The notes under the pieces are model-generated. The model saw only the letters and a list, made by a program, of their open reading frames with translations, had not been told where the DNA came from and did not search any database. Shown here piece by piece: positions 40,980 through 49,578 of a stretch of DNA of 64,000 bases (position 1 is its first letter; each line of letters starts with the position of its first letter). A program made the position numbers and the translations under genes. Source of the DNA: Streptomyces roseoviridis (lineage in GTDB: Bacteria > Actinomycetota > Actinomycetes > Streptomycetales > Streptomycetaceae); assembly GCF_039535235.1 (NCBI RefSeq), contig NZ_BAAAWU010000001.1, forward strand, positions 2,108,001 to 2,172,000, read 5' to 3'.

Positions 40980-43925
40980 GATGAACAGCTCCTCGGCGAT
41001 CTGACGGTTGGTGCGGCCCTCGGCGACCAGGCGCAGCACGTCCTGTTCGCGCGGGGTGAGGCCGAAGGCGTCGTCCTCGGCTTCGAGCGGCTGCGGCGCG
41101 GGCCGGTCGGCGGTGAGCGGTGTCAGCCGGGCGCGGGCGGCGAGGAGTTCGACGTCCTCGCGCAGCGGGTGGGCGCCGAGCCGGACGGCGGTGACGTGGG
41201 CCTCGCGGAGCAGCGCCGCGGCCTCCTCGCGCCGCCCGCCTTCGGCGAGGAGGGCGTCGGCGAGCCGGTGCCGGGCCCGGGCCAGCTCGTGGGGGCGGTC
41301 GAGCGCCTCGAAGGCGGTGACGACCTCGGTCCAGCGCTCGGTGGTGGCCCGGCCCTCGGCGCGGGCGAGTTCGGCGGAGACGTGCAGGGAGTGGGCCTGC
41401 CAGACGGGTGCCGGGGCGGCCAGGTTCCGTACGCAGCGGCGGATCAGGTCCAGGGCGGCCGGGCGGCCGTCGGCGGCGGCGGGCAGGCCCCGGGCGTCGG
41501 CCTCCGCGGTGACGGCGGCCAGGACGAGCGGCCAGCCGTAGCGGTGGGTGCCGGGCGGGAAGCCGGTCGCGGTCGCGGCGGCGAGGACGGCCCGTACGTC
41601 GGCGAGGCGTCCCTCGGCGCTGGCGACGAGGGTCTCGACGTGCGCCATCGGCAGGCTGTACTGCGGCATCGGGTCGCGGGTCCCGTAGCGGGCGGCGGCC
41701 TCGGCGAGGCGGGCGGCGGCCGGGGCGGGTTCGCCGCGCAGGACGGCGAGGAGGCCGAGCAGCATCAGGGCGGTGCCGCCCGGCTTGGTGCCGGCGGCCG
41801 CGGTGCGGAGCAGCAGTTCGGCTTCCTCCTGGCCGCGGTCCCATGCGCCGAGGGCGATCAGTGACTCGGCGAGGTTGGCGCGGATCCAGCCCGCGCTGTC
41901 GACCAGGCCGTGGGAGCGGGCCATGTCGATGCCGGTGGTGGCGACCTCCACGGACTCCTGAGAACGGCCGAGCCCTTCCAGACAGGAGGAGAGGTTCACA
42001 TGGGTGCGGGCCGCCTCGTGGAACTGTCCGAGGGCCGTGGTCCGTTCGCGTACGGCGTGGAGCTCGGCCAGTCCGCGCTCGGTGTCGCCGGCGGCCACCA
42101 TGATGCAGCCGAGGGTGCCCCGGGCGGTGAGTTCGATGGCCTCGGCCTTGACGAGGCGGGCGTATTCGACGGCGCGTTCGGCGTCGGCGAGGGCGTCGGG
42201 GCCGGGGTTGCGGAGCATGGCCCAGCCGGCGGCGACGGCGAGGACCAGGGCGTGGACGGCGGAGGGCGGCAGTCCGCGGACGAGTTCCTGGGCGCGGGCG
42301 ATCTCGGCCCAGCCGTCTCCGCGGGCCAGGTTCGACTGGAGCCGGGCGCGTTCGGTCCAGAACCAGGCGGCGCGCAGCGGGTCGTGCTCCTCGTCGGTGT
42401 CGAGCAGCCGCAGCGCCGTCTTGCCGATCTTCAGGGCGCGTTCGCGTTCGCCGCAGAGCCGGGCGGCGACGGCCGCCTCGGCGAGCAGGTCGAGGTAGCG
42501 CAGCGGGGTGGTCTCGCGGTCGCAGCCGCACGGCGGATACGCCTCGGCGTAGTCCATGGGGCGCAGTGCGCCGCGGACCTCGTCGGGCACCTCGTCCCAG
42601 AGTTCCAGGGCGCGTTCGAGGAGGCGGAGCTGTTCGGCGTAGGCGTAGCGCTTGCGGGTCTCGACGGAGGCGCGCAGGACGGCGGGAAGGGCGCGGGCGG
42701 CGTCGCGGGAGTGGTACCAGTAGGTGGCGAGGCGGTTGGCGCGTTCGTCGGCGCGGACGAGGCCGGGGGCCTGCTCCAGGGCTTCGGCGTAACGGCGGTT
42801 GAGGCGGGAGCGTTCGCCGGGCAGCAGGTCGTCGCTGACGGCCTCGCGGACCAGGGAGTGGCGGAAGCGGTAGCCGTCGCCGTCGGGGGCGGCGATCAGG
42901 ATGTTGGCGCCGACGGCTGCCCTCAGGGCCTCGATGAGGTCGTCCTCCGAGAGCCGGGCGACGGCGGCGAGCAGGTCGAACTCGACGGTGGAGCCGCCCT
43001 CGGCGACCGTCCGGACGACGCGCTGGGCGTCCTCGGGGAGTGCTTCGACGCGGACCAGGAGGAGGTCGCGGAGGGATTCGCTGAGGGAGCCGGCGGCGGC
43101 GCCGCACGCGTGGGAGGCGACGAGTTCCTCGACGAAGAAGGCGTTGCCGTCGGAGCGTTCGAAGACCTCGGCGAGCAGGGCCGGGGCAGGTTCGGCGGCG
43201 AGGATGCCGGTGAGCTGGCGGTGCACCTCGGCGCGGGTGAAGCGGGAGAGTTCGATGCGGCGGACCGAGCGCAGCCGGTCGAGTTCGGCGAGGAGGGGGC
43301 GCAGCGGGTGGCGGCGGTGGATGTCGTCGGAGCGGTAGGTGGCGACGACCACGATCCGGCCGCGGTGCAGGGTGCGGAAGAGGTAGGCGAGCAGGTGCCG
43401 GGTGGAGGCGTCGGCCCAGTGCAGGTCCTCGAGGACGAGGACGACGGTGCGGTCGGCGGCGAGGCGTTCCAGGAGCCGTACGGTCAGCTCGAAGAGGCGG
43501 GCGGTGCCGTCCTCGGCGGCGGGATCGTGGCTGCCGACGTCGCCGAACTCGGGCAGCAGCCGGGCGAGTTCGCCCTCCTGGCCGTCGGCGGCGGCGGCGA
43601 GTTCCGCGGGCAGGCGCCGGTGGAGGGCGCGCAGCGCGGTGGAGAAGGGGGCGAAGGGCAGTCCGTCGGCGCCGACCTCGACGCAGCCGCCGACGGCGAC
43701 GACGGCGCCCTGGGCGCGGGCGAGGTGGGTGAACTCCTCGACCAGGCGGGTCTTCCCGACGCCCGCCTCGCCGCCGACGAGCAGGGCCTGGGGCTCTCCC
43801 GCGCCGCCGCGGGAGAGCGCCTCGGTGAGGGTGCCGAGTTCACCGGCTCGGCCGACGAACACGGGGCTGACTGACCTGGTCTCCACGGCGCCGAGCATCG
43901 CACAGGCGTCCGTCGCCCCGGTCAT
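40863..43925 (-). CDS. Large LuxR-type (LAL) ATP-binding regulator
   Basis: A 1020-residue regulator. An N-terminal AAA-type ATPase starts at VSPVFVGRAGELGTLTEALS, with Walker A LLVGGEAGVGKTRLVEEF (about 51-59) and Walker B TVVLVLEDLHWADASTRHLL. A long alpha-helical TPR-like region follows. The C-terminal LuxR helix-turn-helix is FGLTPREQDVLRLVAEGRTN and RQIAEELFISPKTASVHVSN (about 950-1010). LAL proteins activate large gene sets, often for secondary metabolism or carbon use. A Cys-rich AEAYPPCGCDRETTPL stretch near 475 is unusual. It starts only seven bases after a 61-residue gene on the same strand, so the two are probably coupled. An alternative start is ATG 43898. Confidence 0.93.
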   Translation of the reverse strand: MTGATDACAMLGAVETRSVSPVFVGRAGELGTLTEALSRGGAGEPQALLVGGEAGVGKTRLVEEFTHLARAQGAVVAVGGCVEVGADGLPFAPFSTALRALHRRLPAELAAAADGQEGELARLLPEFGDVGSHDPAAEDGTARLFELTVRLLERLAADRTVVLVLEDLHWADASTRHLLAYLFRTLHRGRIVVVATYRSDDIHRRHPLRPLLAELDRLRSVRRIELSRFTRAEVHRQLTGILAAEPAPALLAEVFERSDGNAFFVEELVASHACGAAAGSLSESLRDLLLVRVEALPEDAQRVVRTVAEGGSTVEFDLLAAVARLSEDDLIEALRAAVGANILIAAPDGDGYRFRHSLVREAVSDDLLPGERSRLNRRYAEALEQAPGLVRADERANRLATYWYHSRDAARALPAVLRASVETRKRYAYAEQLRLLERALELWDEVPDEVRGALRPMDYAEAYPPCGCDRETTPLRYLDLLAEAAVAARLCGERERALKIGKTALRLLDTDEEHDPLRAAWFWTERARLQSNLARGDGWAEIARAQELVRGLPPSAVHALVLAVAAGWAMLRNPGPDALADAERAVEYARLVKAEAIELTARGTLGCIMVAAGDTERGLAELHAVRERTTALGQFHEAARTHVNLSSCLEGLGRSQESVEVATTGIDMARSHGLVDSAGWIRANLAESLIALGAWDRGQEEAELLLRTAAAGTKPGGTALMLLGLLAVLRGEPAPAAARLAEAAARYGTRDPMPQYSLPMAHVETLVASAEGRLADVRAVLAAATATGFPPGTHRYGWPLVLAAVTAEADARGLPAAADGRPAALDLIRRCVRNLAAPAPVWQAHSLHVSAELARAEGRATTERWTEVVTAFEALDRPHELARARHRLADALLAEGGRREEAAALLREAHVTAVRLGAHPLREDVELLAARARLTPLTADRPAPQPLEAEDDAFGLTPREQDVLRLVAEGRTNRQIAEELFISPKTASVHVSNILAKLGVAGRGEAAALAHRLRLLDAPV

Positions 43926-43932
43926 ACGGGGG

Positions 43933-44118
43933 TCACGCGGCCCGCGCGAAGCGGTCCGGGTCGGCGCTCACCCGCCCTTCGGGATCCTGGCGGCGGTTCG
44001 TGCGGCGGATCGCGCGGCGGGCCTTGGCGGCGCGGACGGCCTCACGCGCCAGCCGCTGCGCGGCGGCCTCGCGGACCAGTTCGGCGTGGTGGGCGCGGTG
44101 CAGCTCGTACTCGAACAT
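43933..44118 (-). CDS. 61-residue basic protein upstream of the LAL regulator
   Basis: The ATG at 44118 has GGGGAG six bases upstream. The product (MFEYELHRAHHAELVREAAA, then REAVRAAKARRAIRRTNRRQ) is a single amphipathic helix with strong positive charge toward the C-terminus. Similar short proteins are widespread in Streptomyces with no known role. It ends seven bases before the LAL start, suggesting co-translation. Confidence 0.7.
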   Translation of the reverse strand: MFEYELHRAHHAELVREAAAQRLAREAVRAAKARRAIRRTNRRQDPEGRVSADPDRFARAA

Positions 44119-44132
44119 CGTGTGCTCCCCGG

Positions 44133-44170
44133 GATGTCGGATCCGGTGTCGGTTCCGGTGTCGGTATCGC
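44133..44170. repeat. Three 12-bp CCGGTGTCGGTT-like tandem repeats
   Basis: The sequence repeats GTCGG(A/T)(T/C)CCGGT about three times just upstream of the 61-residue gene. It may be a regulator site array or a simple slippage repeat. Confidence 0.45.
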
Positions 44171-44272
44171 TCCTTGCGATGCCTCTACTGTCGTCGCCCA
44201 GGGGGTACGGCCACATCGGGCGTGTGCCGCATGTTCGGGGTACGGGGGGCCTTAGGGACGTACGAGGGTGCC

Positions 44273-44833
44273 TTAGGCGGGGGTTTCGGCGGCCCGCCAG
44301 TCGGGGGCCAGGACGGACCAGACCTCCATGTCGGCCCGCTTGCCGCGGTAGAGGTAGCTCTGCCTGAGGACGCCGTCCCGGCGCATGCCGAGGCGGCGGG
44401 CGACGGCGATGCTGGGGGCGTTGGCGGAGGAGACGTGCCATTCGACGCGGTGGATGCCGCGCTGCCGGACGGCCCAGTCGATGATGACCCGGCAGGCGCG
44501 GGTGACCAGGCCCCGTCCGGCGTAGCCGGGCTCGATCCAGCAGCCGGCCTCGGCCACCTCGTTCTCGGTGTCGAAGATCCGGAACATGACGCCGCCGACG
44601 AGCAGGCCGTCCACGCGGATGCCGTAGAGGTAGCCGGCGTCCTGGGCGGTCTTCTCGGCGTAGCGGACCAGGTGGCGGCGGGCGGAGTCCAGGTCGGTGA
44701 CGATGTCGGGCAGGCCCACGTGGGCGCCGATGAAGTCCCGGCCGCGGTCGATGTGGGCCAGGAACTCCTCCGCCTGCCAGGGCAGCAGCGGGGTCAGCTC
44801 GGCTCCGTCGTCACCCAGCGGTATCGCGAACAT
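44273..44833 (-). CDS. GNAT acetyltransferase of RimJ/RimL type
   Basis: A 186-residue N-acetyltransferase. It begins FAIPLGDDGAELTPLLPWQA. The acetyl-CoA region is EAGCWIEPGYAGRGLVTRAC, followed by IHRVEWHVSSANAPSIAVAR and RLGMRRDGVLRQSYLYRGKR, which is typical of RimL-like enzymes that modify protein N-termini or small amines. The start lies 23 bases inside the upstream MMPL gene, so it is translationally coupled to the exporter. The pairing may mean that it modifies the exported compound or provides resistance, which is inference. Confidence 0.9.
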   Translation of the reverse strand: MFAIPLGDDGAELTPLLPWQAEEFLAHIDRGRDFIGAHVGLPDIVTDLDSARRHLVRYAEKTAQDAGYLYGIRVDGLLVGGVMFRIFDTENEVAEAGCWIEPGYAGRGLVTRACRVIIDWAVRQRGIHRVEWHVSSANAPSIAVARRLGMRRDGVLRQSYLYRGKRADMEVWSVLAPDWRAAETPA

Positions 44834-47063
44834 CCTCGTTCTCCTCTGTCTTCGCCGCCTGTTCGGTCCGCGGGATGATCACCCGCGTGGGGATCTTCGC
44901 ACGGGTGTCGGCGGCGACCCGGCACTCGGGCGGCTCGATGCTGATCCGCGGCAGTACGCGGTCGAGCGCGCGCGGCAGCCACCAGTTCGCCCCGCCCAGC
45001 ATGTGCATCAGGGCGGGGACGAGGAGGGTGCGCAGGACGAAGGCGTCGAGGGCGACGGCGGCGGCCAGCGCGATGCCGAACATCGCGATGACGCGGTCGC
45101 CGGAGAGGACGAAGGCGAGGAAGACGGAGATCATGATGACCGCGGCCGAGTTGATCACCCGGCTGGTCTCGGCGAGGCCGACCCGGACGGCCCGCCGGTT
45201 GTCGCCGGTCTCCAGCCACTCCTCGTACATCCGGCTGACCAGGAAGACCTGGTAGTCCATGGAGAGGCCGAAGAGCACCGAGACCATGATCACGGGCAGG
45301 AAGGGTTCGATCGGCCCCCCGCTGCCGAGGCCGAGCAGTTCGCTCCCCCAGCCCCACTGGAAGATCGCGACGACCACGCCGAAGGCGGAGGCCACGGCGG
45401 CGACGTTCATGAGGGCGGCCTTGAGCGGGATGCCGAGGGAGCGGAAGGCGAGCAGCAGCAGGAGGCAGCCGAGTGCGATCACGACGCCGACGAAGAGCGG
45501 CAGCTTGCCCACGATGATCTCGGCGAAGTCGTCGTAGGAGGCGGTGACGCCGCCGACGTGGACCTGGAGGGAGGAGCCGTCGGCGGCGGCCGGCAGGACG
45601 TCGTCGCGGAGCCGGTCGACGAGCTCGCTGGTGGCCTTGGACTGGGGGGCGGAGTCGGGGACCACGGTGAGGACGGCGGTGTCGCCGGAGCTGTTGTACG
45701 TGATCGGGGAGACGGCCTCGACGCCCTTGGTGTGCGCGAGCCGGTCCGGCAGCTCGTCGAGGGCGAGCCGGTCGTCGGCGCCGTCGAGGGAGGCGACGAG
45801 GGTGAGCGGTCCGTTGACGCCGGGGCCGAAGCCCTCGGCGACCAGGTCGTAGGCCTGGCGGGTGGTCGCGGAGGCGGGGCCGTTGCCCTGGTCGGAGGTG
45901 CCGAGGTGCAGGGAGAACGTCGGCAGGGCGAGGACCGCCATGACGACGGCGGCGACGACGCCGAGCAGCTTGGGGTGGCGCTCGACGAAGGCGGACCAGC
46001 GGGCGGCGAAGCCGGTCGGCAGCTCCGGCTGGGGGCCGTGTTCGGCGAGCTGCCGCCGTTCGCGGCGGCTGAGGGCGCGCATGCCGATGAAGGAGAGCAG
46101 CGCGGGCAGCAGGGTGACGGAGGCGGCGACGGTGAGAACGACGGTGAGGGAGGCGGCGATGGCGACGCCGTTGAGGAAACCGAGCCGCAGGATGAGCATG
46201 CCGAGCAGGGCGATGCAGACGGTGGCGCCGGCGAAGACGACGGCGCGGCCGGTGGTGGCGACGGCGATCCGGGCGGCCTCGGGCACGGGCAGGCCGCGTT
46301 TGAGGCCCTTGCGGTGCCGGGTCACGATGAACAGCGCGTAGTCGATGCCGACGCCGAGGCCGATGAGCAGGCCGAGCATCGGGGCGAAGTCGGCGACCGT
46401 CATGACGTGGCCGAGGAGCACGATCCCGGCGTAGGCGGTGCCCACGCTGACCAGGGCGGTGGCGATGGGGAGCGCGGAGGCGGCGAGGGAGCCGAAGGCG
46501 AGGAAGAGCACGACGGCCGCGACGACGACGCCGACGGCCTCGGCGACGTGCCCGCCGGGCGCCTCGGTGAGGGCGACGGCGGAGCCGCCGAGTTCGACCC
46601 GGACGTGGTCGGCCGCGGCGGCCTTGGCGGTGTCGACGAGGGCCTCGGCCCGGGCGACGGGGATGTCGTCGGCCTGGGCGTCGAAGGTGACGGTGGCGTA
46701 GGCGGTGCGGCCGTCCTCGCTGATCTGGCCGGGAGCGGAGTCGTAGGGGGAGATCACGGAGGTGATGCCGGGCAGCTCGGCGACCTCGTCGAGCATGTCC
46801 GTCATCCGCTCCTCGACGGCGGCGGCGCGCACGCTGCCCCGGTCGGTGTGCCAGACGATGGTGTCGCTGTCGCCGCCGGCGCCGGGGAAGCCCCGTTCGA
46901 GCAGTGCGGTGGCGCGGCCGGACTCGGTGCCGGGAACCTCGTAGTCGTTGGAGTACGCGCTTCCGGCGATCGCCGCTCCGGTGGCGGTTCCGCCGAGGGC
47001 GAGGAGCCAGAGCAGAACGGCGACGAGGCGGTGCTTGATGCACCACCGTGCGATGGCTGCCAA
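44811..47063 (-). CDS. MMPL family RND-type exporter
   Basis: A 750-residue membrane protein with two repeats of one helix, an outer domain and five to six helices. Hallmarks are WCIKHRLVAVLLWLLALGG (TM1), LLIGLGVGIDYALFIVTRHR and its repeat SVLFGLSMDYQVFLVSRMYE, and the charged coupling motif in these helices. MMPL exporters carry lipids, siderophores or antibiotics using the proton gradient. The start is a TTG at 47063, with GGAG eight bases upstream, because no ATG or GTG fits the family N-terminus. The next gene, a GNAT enzyme, overlaps it by 23 bases. A 16-base palindrome lies upstream at 47110. Confidence 0.9.
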   Translation of the reverse strand: MAAIARWCIKHRLVAVLLWLLALGGTATGAAIAGSAYSNDYEVPGTESGRATALLERGFPGAGGDSDTIVWHTDRGSVRAAAVEERMTDMLDEVAELPGITSVISPYDSAPGQISEDGRTAYATVTFDAQADDIPVARAEALVDTAKAAAADHVRVELGGSAVALTEAPGGHVAEAVGVVVAAVVLFLAFGSLAASALPIATALVSVGTAYAGIVLLGHVMTVADFAPMLGLLIGLGVGIDYALFIVTRHRKGLKRGLPVPEAARIAVATTGRAVVFAGATVCIALLGMLILRLGFLNGVAIAASLTVVLTVAASVTLLPALLSFIGMRALSRRERRQLAEHGPQPELPTGFAARWSAFVERHPKLLGVVAAVVMAVLALPTFSLHLGTSDQGNGPASATTRQAYDLVAEGFGPGVNGPLTLVASLDGADDRLALDELPDRLAHTKGVEAVSPITYNSSGDTAVLTVVPDSAPQSKATSELVDRLRDDVLPAAADGSSLQVHVGGVTASYDDFAEIIVGKLPLFVGVVIALGCLLLLLAFRSLGIPLKAALMNVAAVASAFGVVVAIFQWGWGSELLGLGSGGPIEPFLPVIMVSVLFGLSMDYQVFLVSRMYEEWLETGDNRRAVRVGLAETSRVINSAAVIMISVFLAFVLSGDRVIAMFGIALAAAVALDAFVLRTLLVPALMHMLGGANWWLPRALDRVLPRISIEPPECRVAADTRAKIPTRVIIPRTEQAAKTEENEDVRDTAG

Positions 47064-47109
47064 AGGACGTGCTCCCTGGGTGGTTCGGTGCTCCGCCCAC
47101 TCTCGCAGC

Positions 47110-47125
47110 CAAACGTGATCGTTTG
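47110..47125. promoter_or_regulatory. Palindrome CAAACG-TGAT-CGTTTG upstream of the MMPL gene
   Basis: A 16-base inverted repeat with six-base perfect arms lies 47 bases before the TTG start. Its AT-rich arms stand out from the GC-rich surroundings. It is probably an operator for a TetR-type repressor; the regulator is not adjacent. The remaining 47064-47261 shows no gene. Confidence 0.5.
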
Positions 47126-47261
47126 CCCCTTTCGTGGCGATCCTCACAGGGTGCGTCGGGCCACGGGCCGGCGGTCCCGTGTCCCGGCGCAACCTGTCCC
47201 TGACCTGCGGCGCGTCACCGGCTCATGGCCTGCGCCGCCCGCCGTCCGCGGCCGCGGGGCC

Positions 47262-49361
47262 TCAGCCGGACACGCTGGGGCGCCCGTTCTCGATGTGGCC
47301 CATGAGGCGGCGGCGGAAGCCCGCGGGGCCGGTCACCTCGATGTCGTACCAGCCGTGGGCGTCGGCGGCGGAGTGCACGACGGTACGGGTCCTGCCGGGC
47401 TTCACGGTCACAGTGCGGGTCCAGCGGCCGCGCTCGCCGAGGTCCTCGGGGTCGACGTAACCGAGCGGCCGGACCGTGAAGGCGACCGGGGCGTCCGTGT
47501 CGTTGCGGACGGTGAGGTGCAGGTCGCGGTCGTGGTGGTCGATGCGCGAGAGGAGGGCGGTGCCGCCGGCCGCGGGGCCCTCGAACTCGCGCCGGAAGCC
47601 GTTCGGACCCGTGATCGTGAAGCGATAGTGATCGCGCGCGACGGGGACGCTCCATGAGGCCGTGCCCCTGACGTCACGGTGCTGCGGGACGGCGAACTCG
47701 CCGGCGTACGGATACAGGGCGAAGTGCGCGCTCGCCCGTCCGGTGTTGCGCAGTGTGACGGAGACCTGGCCGTCCTCGACCGTCGCGCAGGCGTCCGGCT
47801 GGTACGGCAGGGGGCGCGCGGGACGGGTGCCGGGCTCCTGGACGGGCATCGCCTGGACGGCGGGGGGCTGCGGCCGCCAGCGGCCGGTGAACGGCGGGAT
47901 CGGGCCGGGCTGCTCGACGGGCGGCTGCCGGCGGGTCCGGTGGAAGTCGAAGGCGGAGGTGAGGTCGCCGGTGACGGTCCGGCGCCAGGGGGTGATGTTG
48001 GGCTCCTCGACGCCGGTCAGCCGCTCCAGGAAGCGGATCACCGAGGTGTGGTCGAAGGTCTCGGAGCAGACGTAGCCGCCGACGGACCAGGGGGAGATCA
48101 CGAGCAGCGGGACGCGGATGCCGAGTCCGGTGGGCAGGCCCTTCCAGCGCTCGTCGGTGTCGTCGGCGGGCGGCACCGGCGGCGGCACGTGGTCGAAGAA
48201 GCCGTCGTTCTCGTCGTAGTTGATCAGGACGACGGTGTGGCGCCAGACGTCCGGGTGCGAGCCGAGGGCGTCGAGCACCTCGTAGACGAGCGTGGCGGAG
48301 GCGATCGGCGAGGAGGAGCCGGGGTGCTCGGAGTCGACCGCGGAGGGGACGAGGTAGGAGACCTCGGGGAGGGTGCCGGCGGCGACGTCGGCGCGGAAGG
48401 CGTCGGCGAGAGTGCCGGTCTCGACCCGGCGCAGCCCCCGCTCGAAAAGGGAGCGCTCGGCGGCGGTGAGGGTGGCCACGCCCTCCTCCAGGAGACCGAG
48501 GAGCCTGGCCCGCTCGGCGGAGTCGGCGGTCTCGCGGACGGCGGCGTAGAAGGACTCCATGAAGGTGTGGCCGCCGGTCTTCGCGAGCGCCTTGCGGGCG
48601 ATCTTCTTGAAGCTGGTGAAGAACTCGATGTTGTTGTCGGTGAAGTTCTCCCACTCGGTGTACGTCTTCCAGCTGCGTCCTGCGGCTTCGAGCCGCTCGG
48701 CGTAGGTGGACCAGCCGTAGCCGGGATGGGTGCCCTCCGCGTAGGCGGCGTTGGTGACGGCGCGGCTGCCGTCCGCCTCGTAGCCGGTCCAGCCGGACCA
48801 GAGGTGGTTGCGGTTGGGGCTGGTGGAGGTGTGGATCGAGGAGTGGTAGGCGTCGCAGATGGTGAAGGTGTCGGCGAGTTCGTAGTGCAGCGGGAGGTCA
48901 CGGCGGTCGTAGTACGCCATGGTCGCGGCGGTCTTGGCCGAGACCCAGCCGTCCATCCAGCCGCCGCGCCACGCCTTGCCGCCGCCGCTCCAGGAGTGGT
49001 CGAGGTCGCCGATGTACTGGAGGTCCTTGCGCTGGGCTTCGGCGGCGCCGCGCACGGGGAACGGCAGCACGGTCCGGCCGAGCGGGCCGGGCTGCTCGAA
49101 CACCGAGGCACCGGAGGGCAGTTCGATCGCGTTGCGGTCGCCGAACCCGCGGACGCCGCGCAGGGCGCCGAAGTAGTGATCGAAGGAACGGTTCTCCTGC
49201 ATCAGGACGACCACGTGGCGCACCGCGGCCATCCCGCCGGCCGGCGGCTCGGCGGCCATCGCCGCCTGAAGCGACGGCGGCAGCAGCGATCCGGTGGCGG
49301 CGGCACCCAGGGCGCCTCCGCCGAGCGCGAGCAGCCTTCTGCGCGAAATCTCCGGTGACAC
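47262..49361 (-). CDS. Tat-exported phospholipase C (non-haemolytic PLC / acid phosphatase family)
   Basis: A 699-residue secreted phosphoesterase. The N-terminus SPEISRRRLLALGGGALGAA is a twin-arginine signal. The catalytic core follows the bacterial PLC family: VVLMQENRSFDHYFGALRG, DAYHSSIHTSTSPNRNHLWS, LINYDENDGFFDHVPPPVPP, GIRVPLLVISPWSVGGYVCS and ETFDHTSVIRFLERLTG. Two C-terminal beta-sandwich repeats (VEDGQVSVTLRNTGRASAHF and RDLHLTVRNDTDAPVAFTVR) are the usual PLC tail. It likely cleaves phosphatidylcholine or similar lipids outside the cell. The GTG at 49361 has GAGGAGG eight bases upstream. Genes of this type are often phosphate-regulated, but I did not find a clear PHO box. Confidence 0.93.
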   Translation of the reverse strand: MSPEISRRRLLALGGGALGAAATGSLLPPSLQAAMAAEPPAGGMAAVRHVVVLMQENRSFDHYFGALRGVRGFGDRNAIELPSGASVFEQPGPLGRTVLPFPVRGAAEAQRKDLQYIGDLDHSWSGGGKAWRGGWMDGWVSAKTAATMAYYDRRDLPLHYELADTFTICDAYHSSIHTSTSPNRNHLWSGWTGYEADGSRAVTNAAYAEGTHPGYGWSTYAERLEAAGRSWKTYTEWENFTDNNIEFFTSFKKIARKALAKTGGHTFMESFYAAVRETADSAERARLLGLLEEGVATLTAAERSLFERGLRRVETGTLADAFRADVAAGTLPEVSYLVPSAVDSEHPGSSSPIASATLVYEVLDALGSHPDVWRHTVVLINYDENDGFFDHVPPPVPPADDTDERWKGLPTGLGIRVPLLVISPWSVGGYVCSETFDHTSVIRFLERLTGVEEPNITPWRRTVTGDLTSAFDFHRTRRQPPVEQPGPIPPFTGRWRPQPPAVQAMPVQEPGTRPARPLPYQPDACATVEDGQVSVTLRNTGRASAHFALYPYAGEFAVPQHRDVRGTASWSVPVARDHYRFTITGPNGFRREFEGPAAGGTALLSRIDHHDRDLHLTVRNDTDAPVAFTVRPLGYVDPEDLGERGRWTRTVTVKPGRTRTVVHSAADAHGWYDIEVTGPAGFRRRLMGHIENGRPSVSG

Positions 49362-49383
49362 GCCCCGACCTCCTCGTCGACGG

Positions 49384-49409
49384 CCAATGGTTCGCTTCCG
49401 AGCCATTGG
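49384..49409. promoter_or_regulatory. Inverted repeat CCAATGG-N12-CCATTGG upstream of the PLC gene
   Basis: Perfect seven-base arms flank 12 bases. It begins 23 bases before the PLC start, within the likely leader. It could be an operator or an mRNA hairpin. Nothing else is recognisable between 49410 and 49578. Confidence 0.4.
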
Positions 49410-49578
49410 GGGTACGGCGGGGACGGTAATGAGCCGGAGTGACCGAGAGAAGACCCGGCGGGGGCACGGCGATGAACGTCCAAGAACCCGGACTCGGAAG
49501 TCCAAACCGCCATTTCATGGCATTCCAGACATAGTGTGGCTCGGGTGATGCCCCGTCGAGAGCGAAGGGCAGGTCCGG

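Noticed and set aside
49362..49578. A PHO box before the phospholipase C gene
   Set aside because: No tandem GTTCACC-like repeats are present. Phosphate control may exist but is not supported by the sequence.
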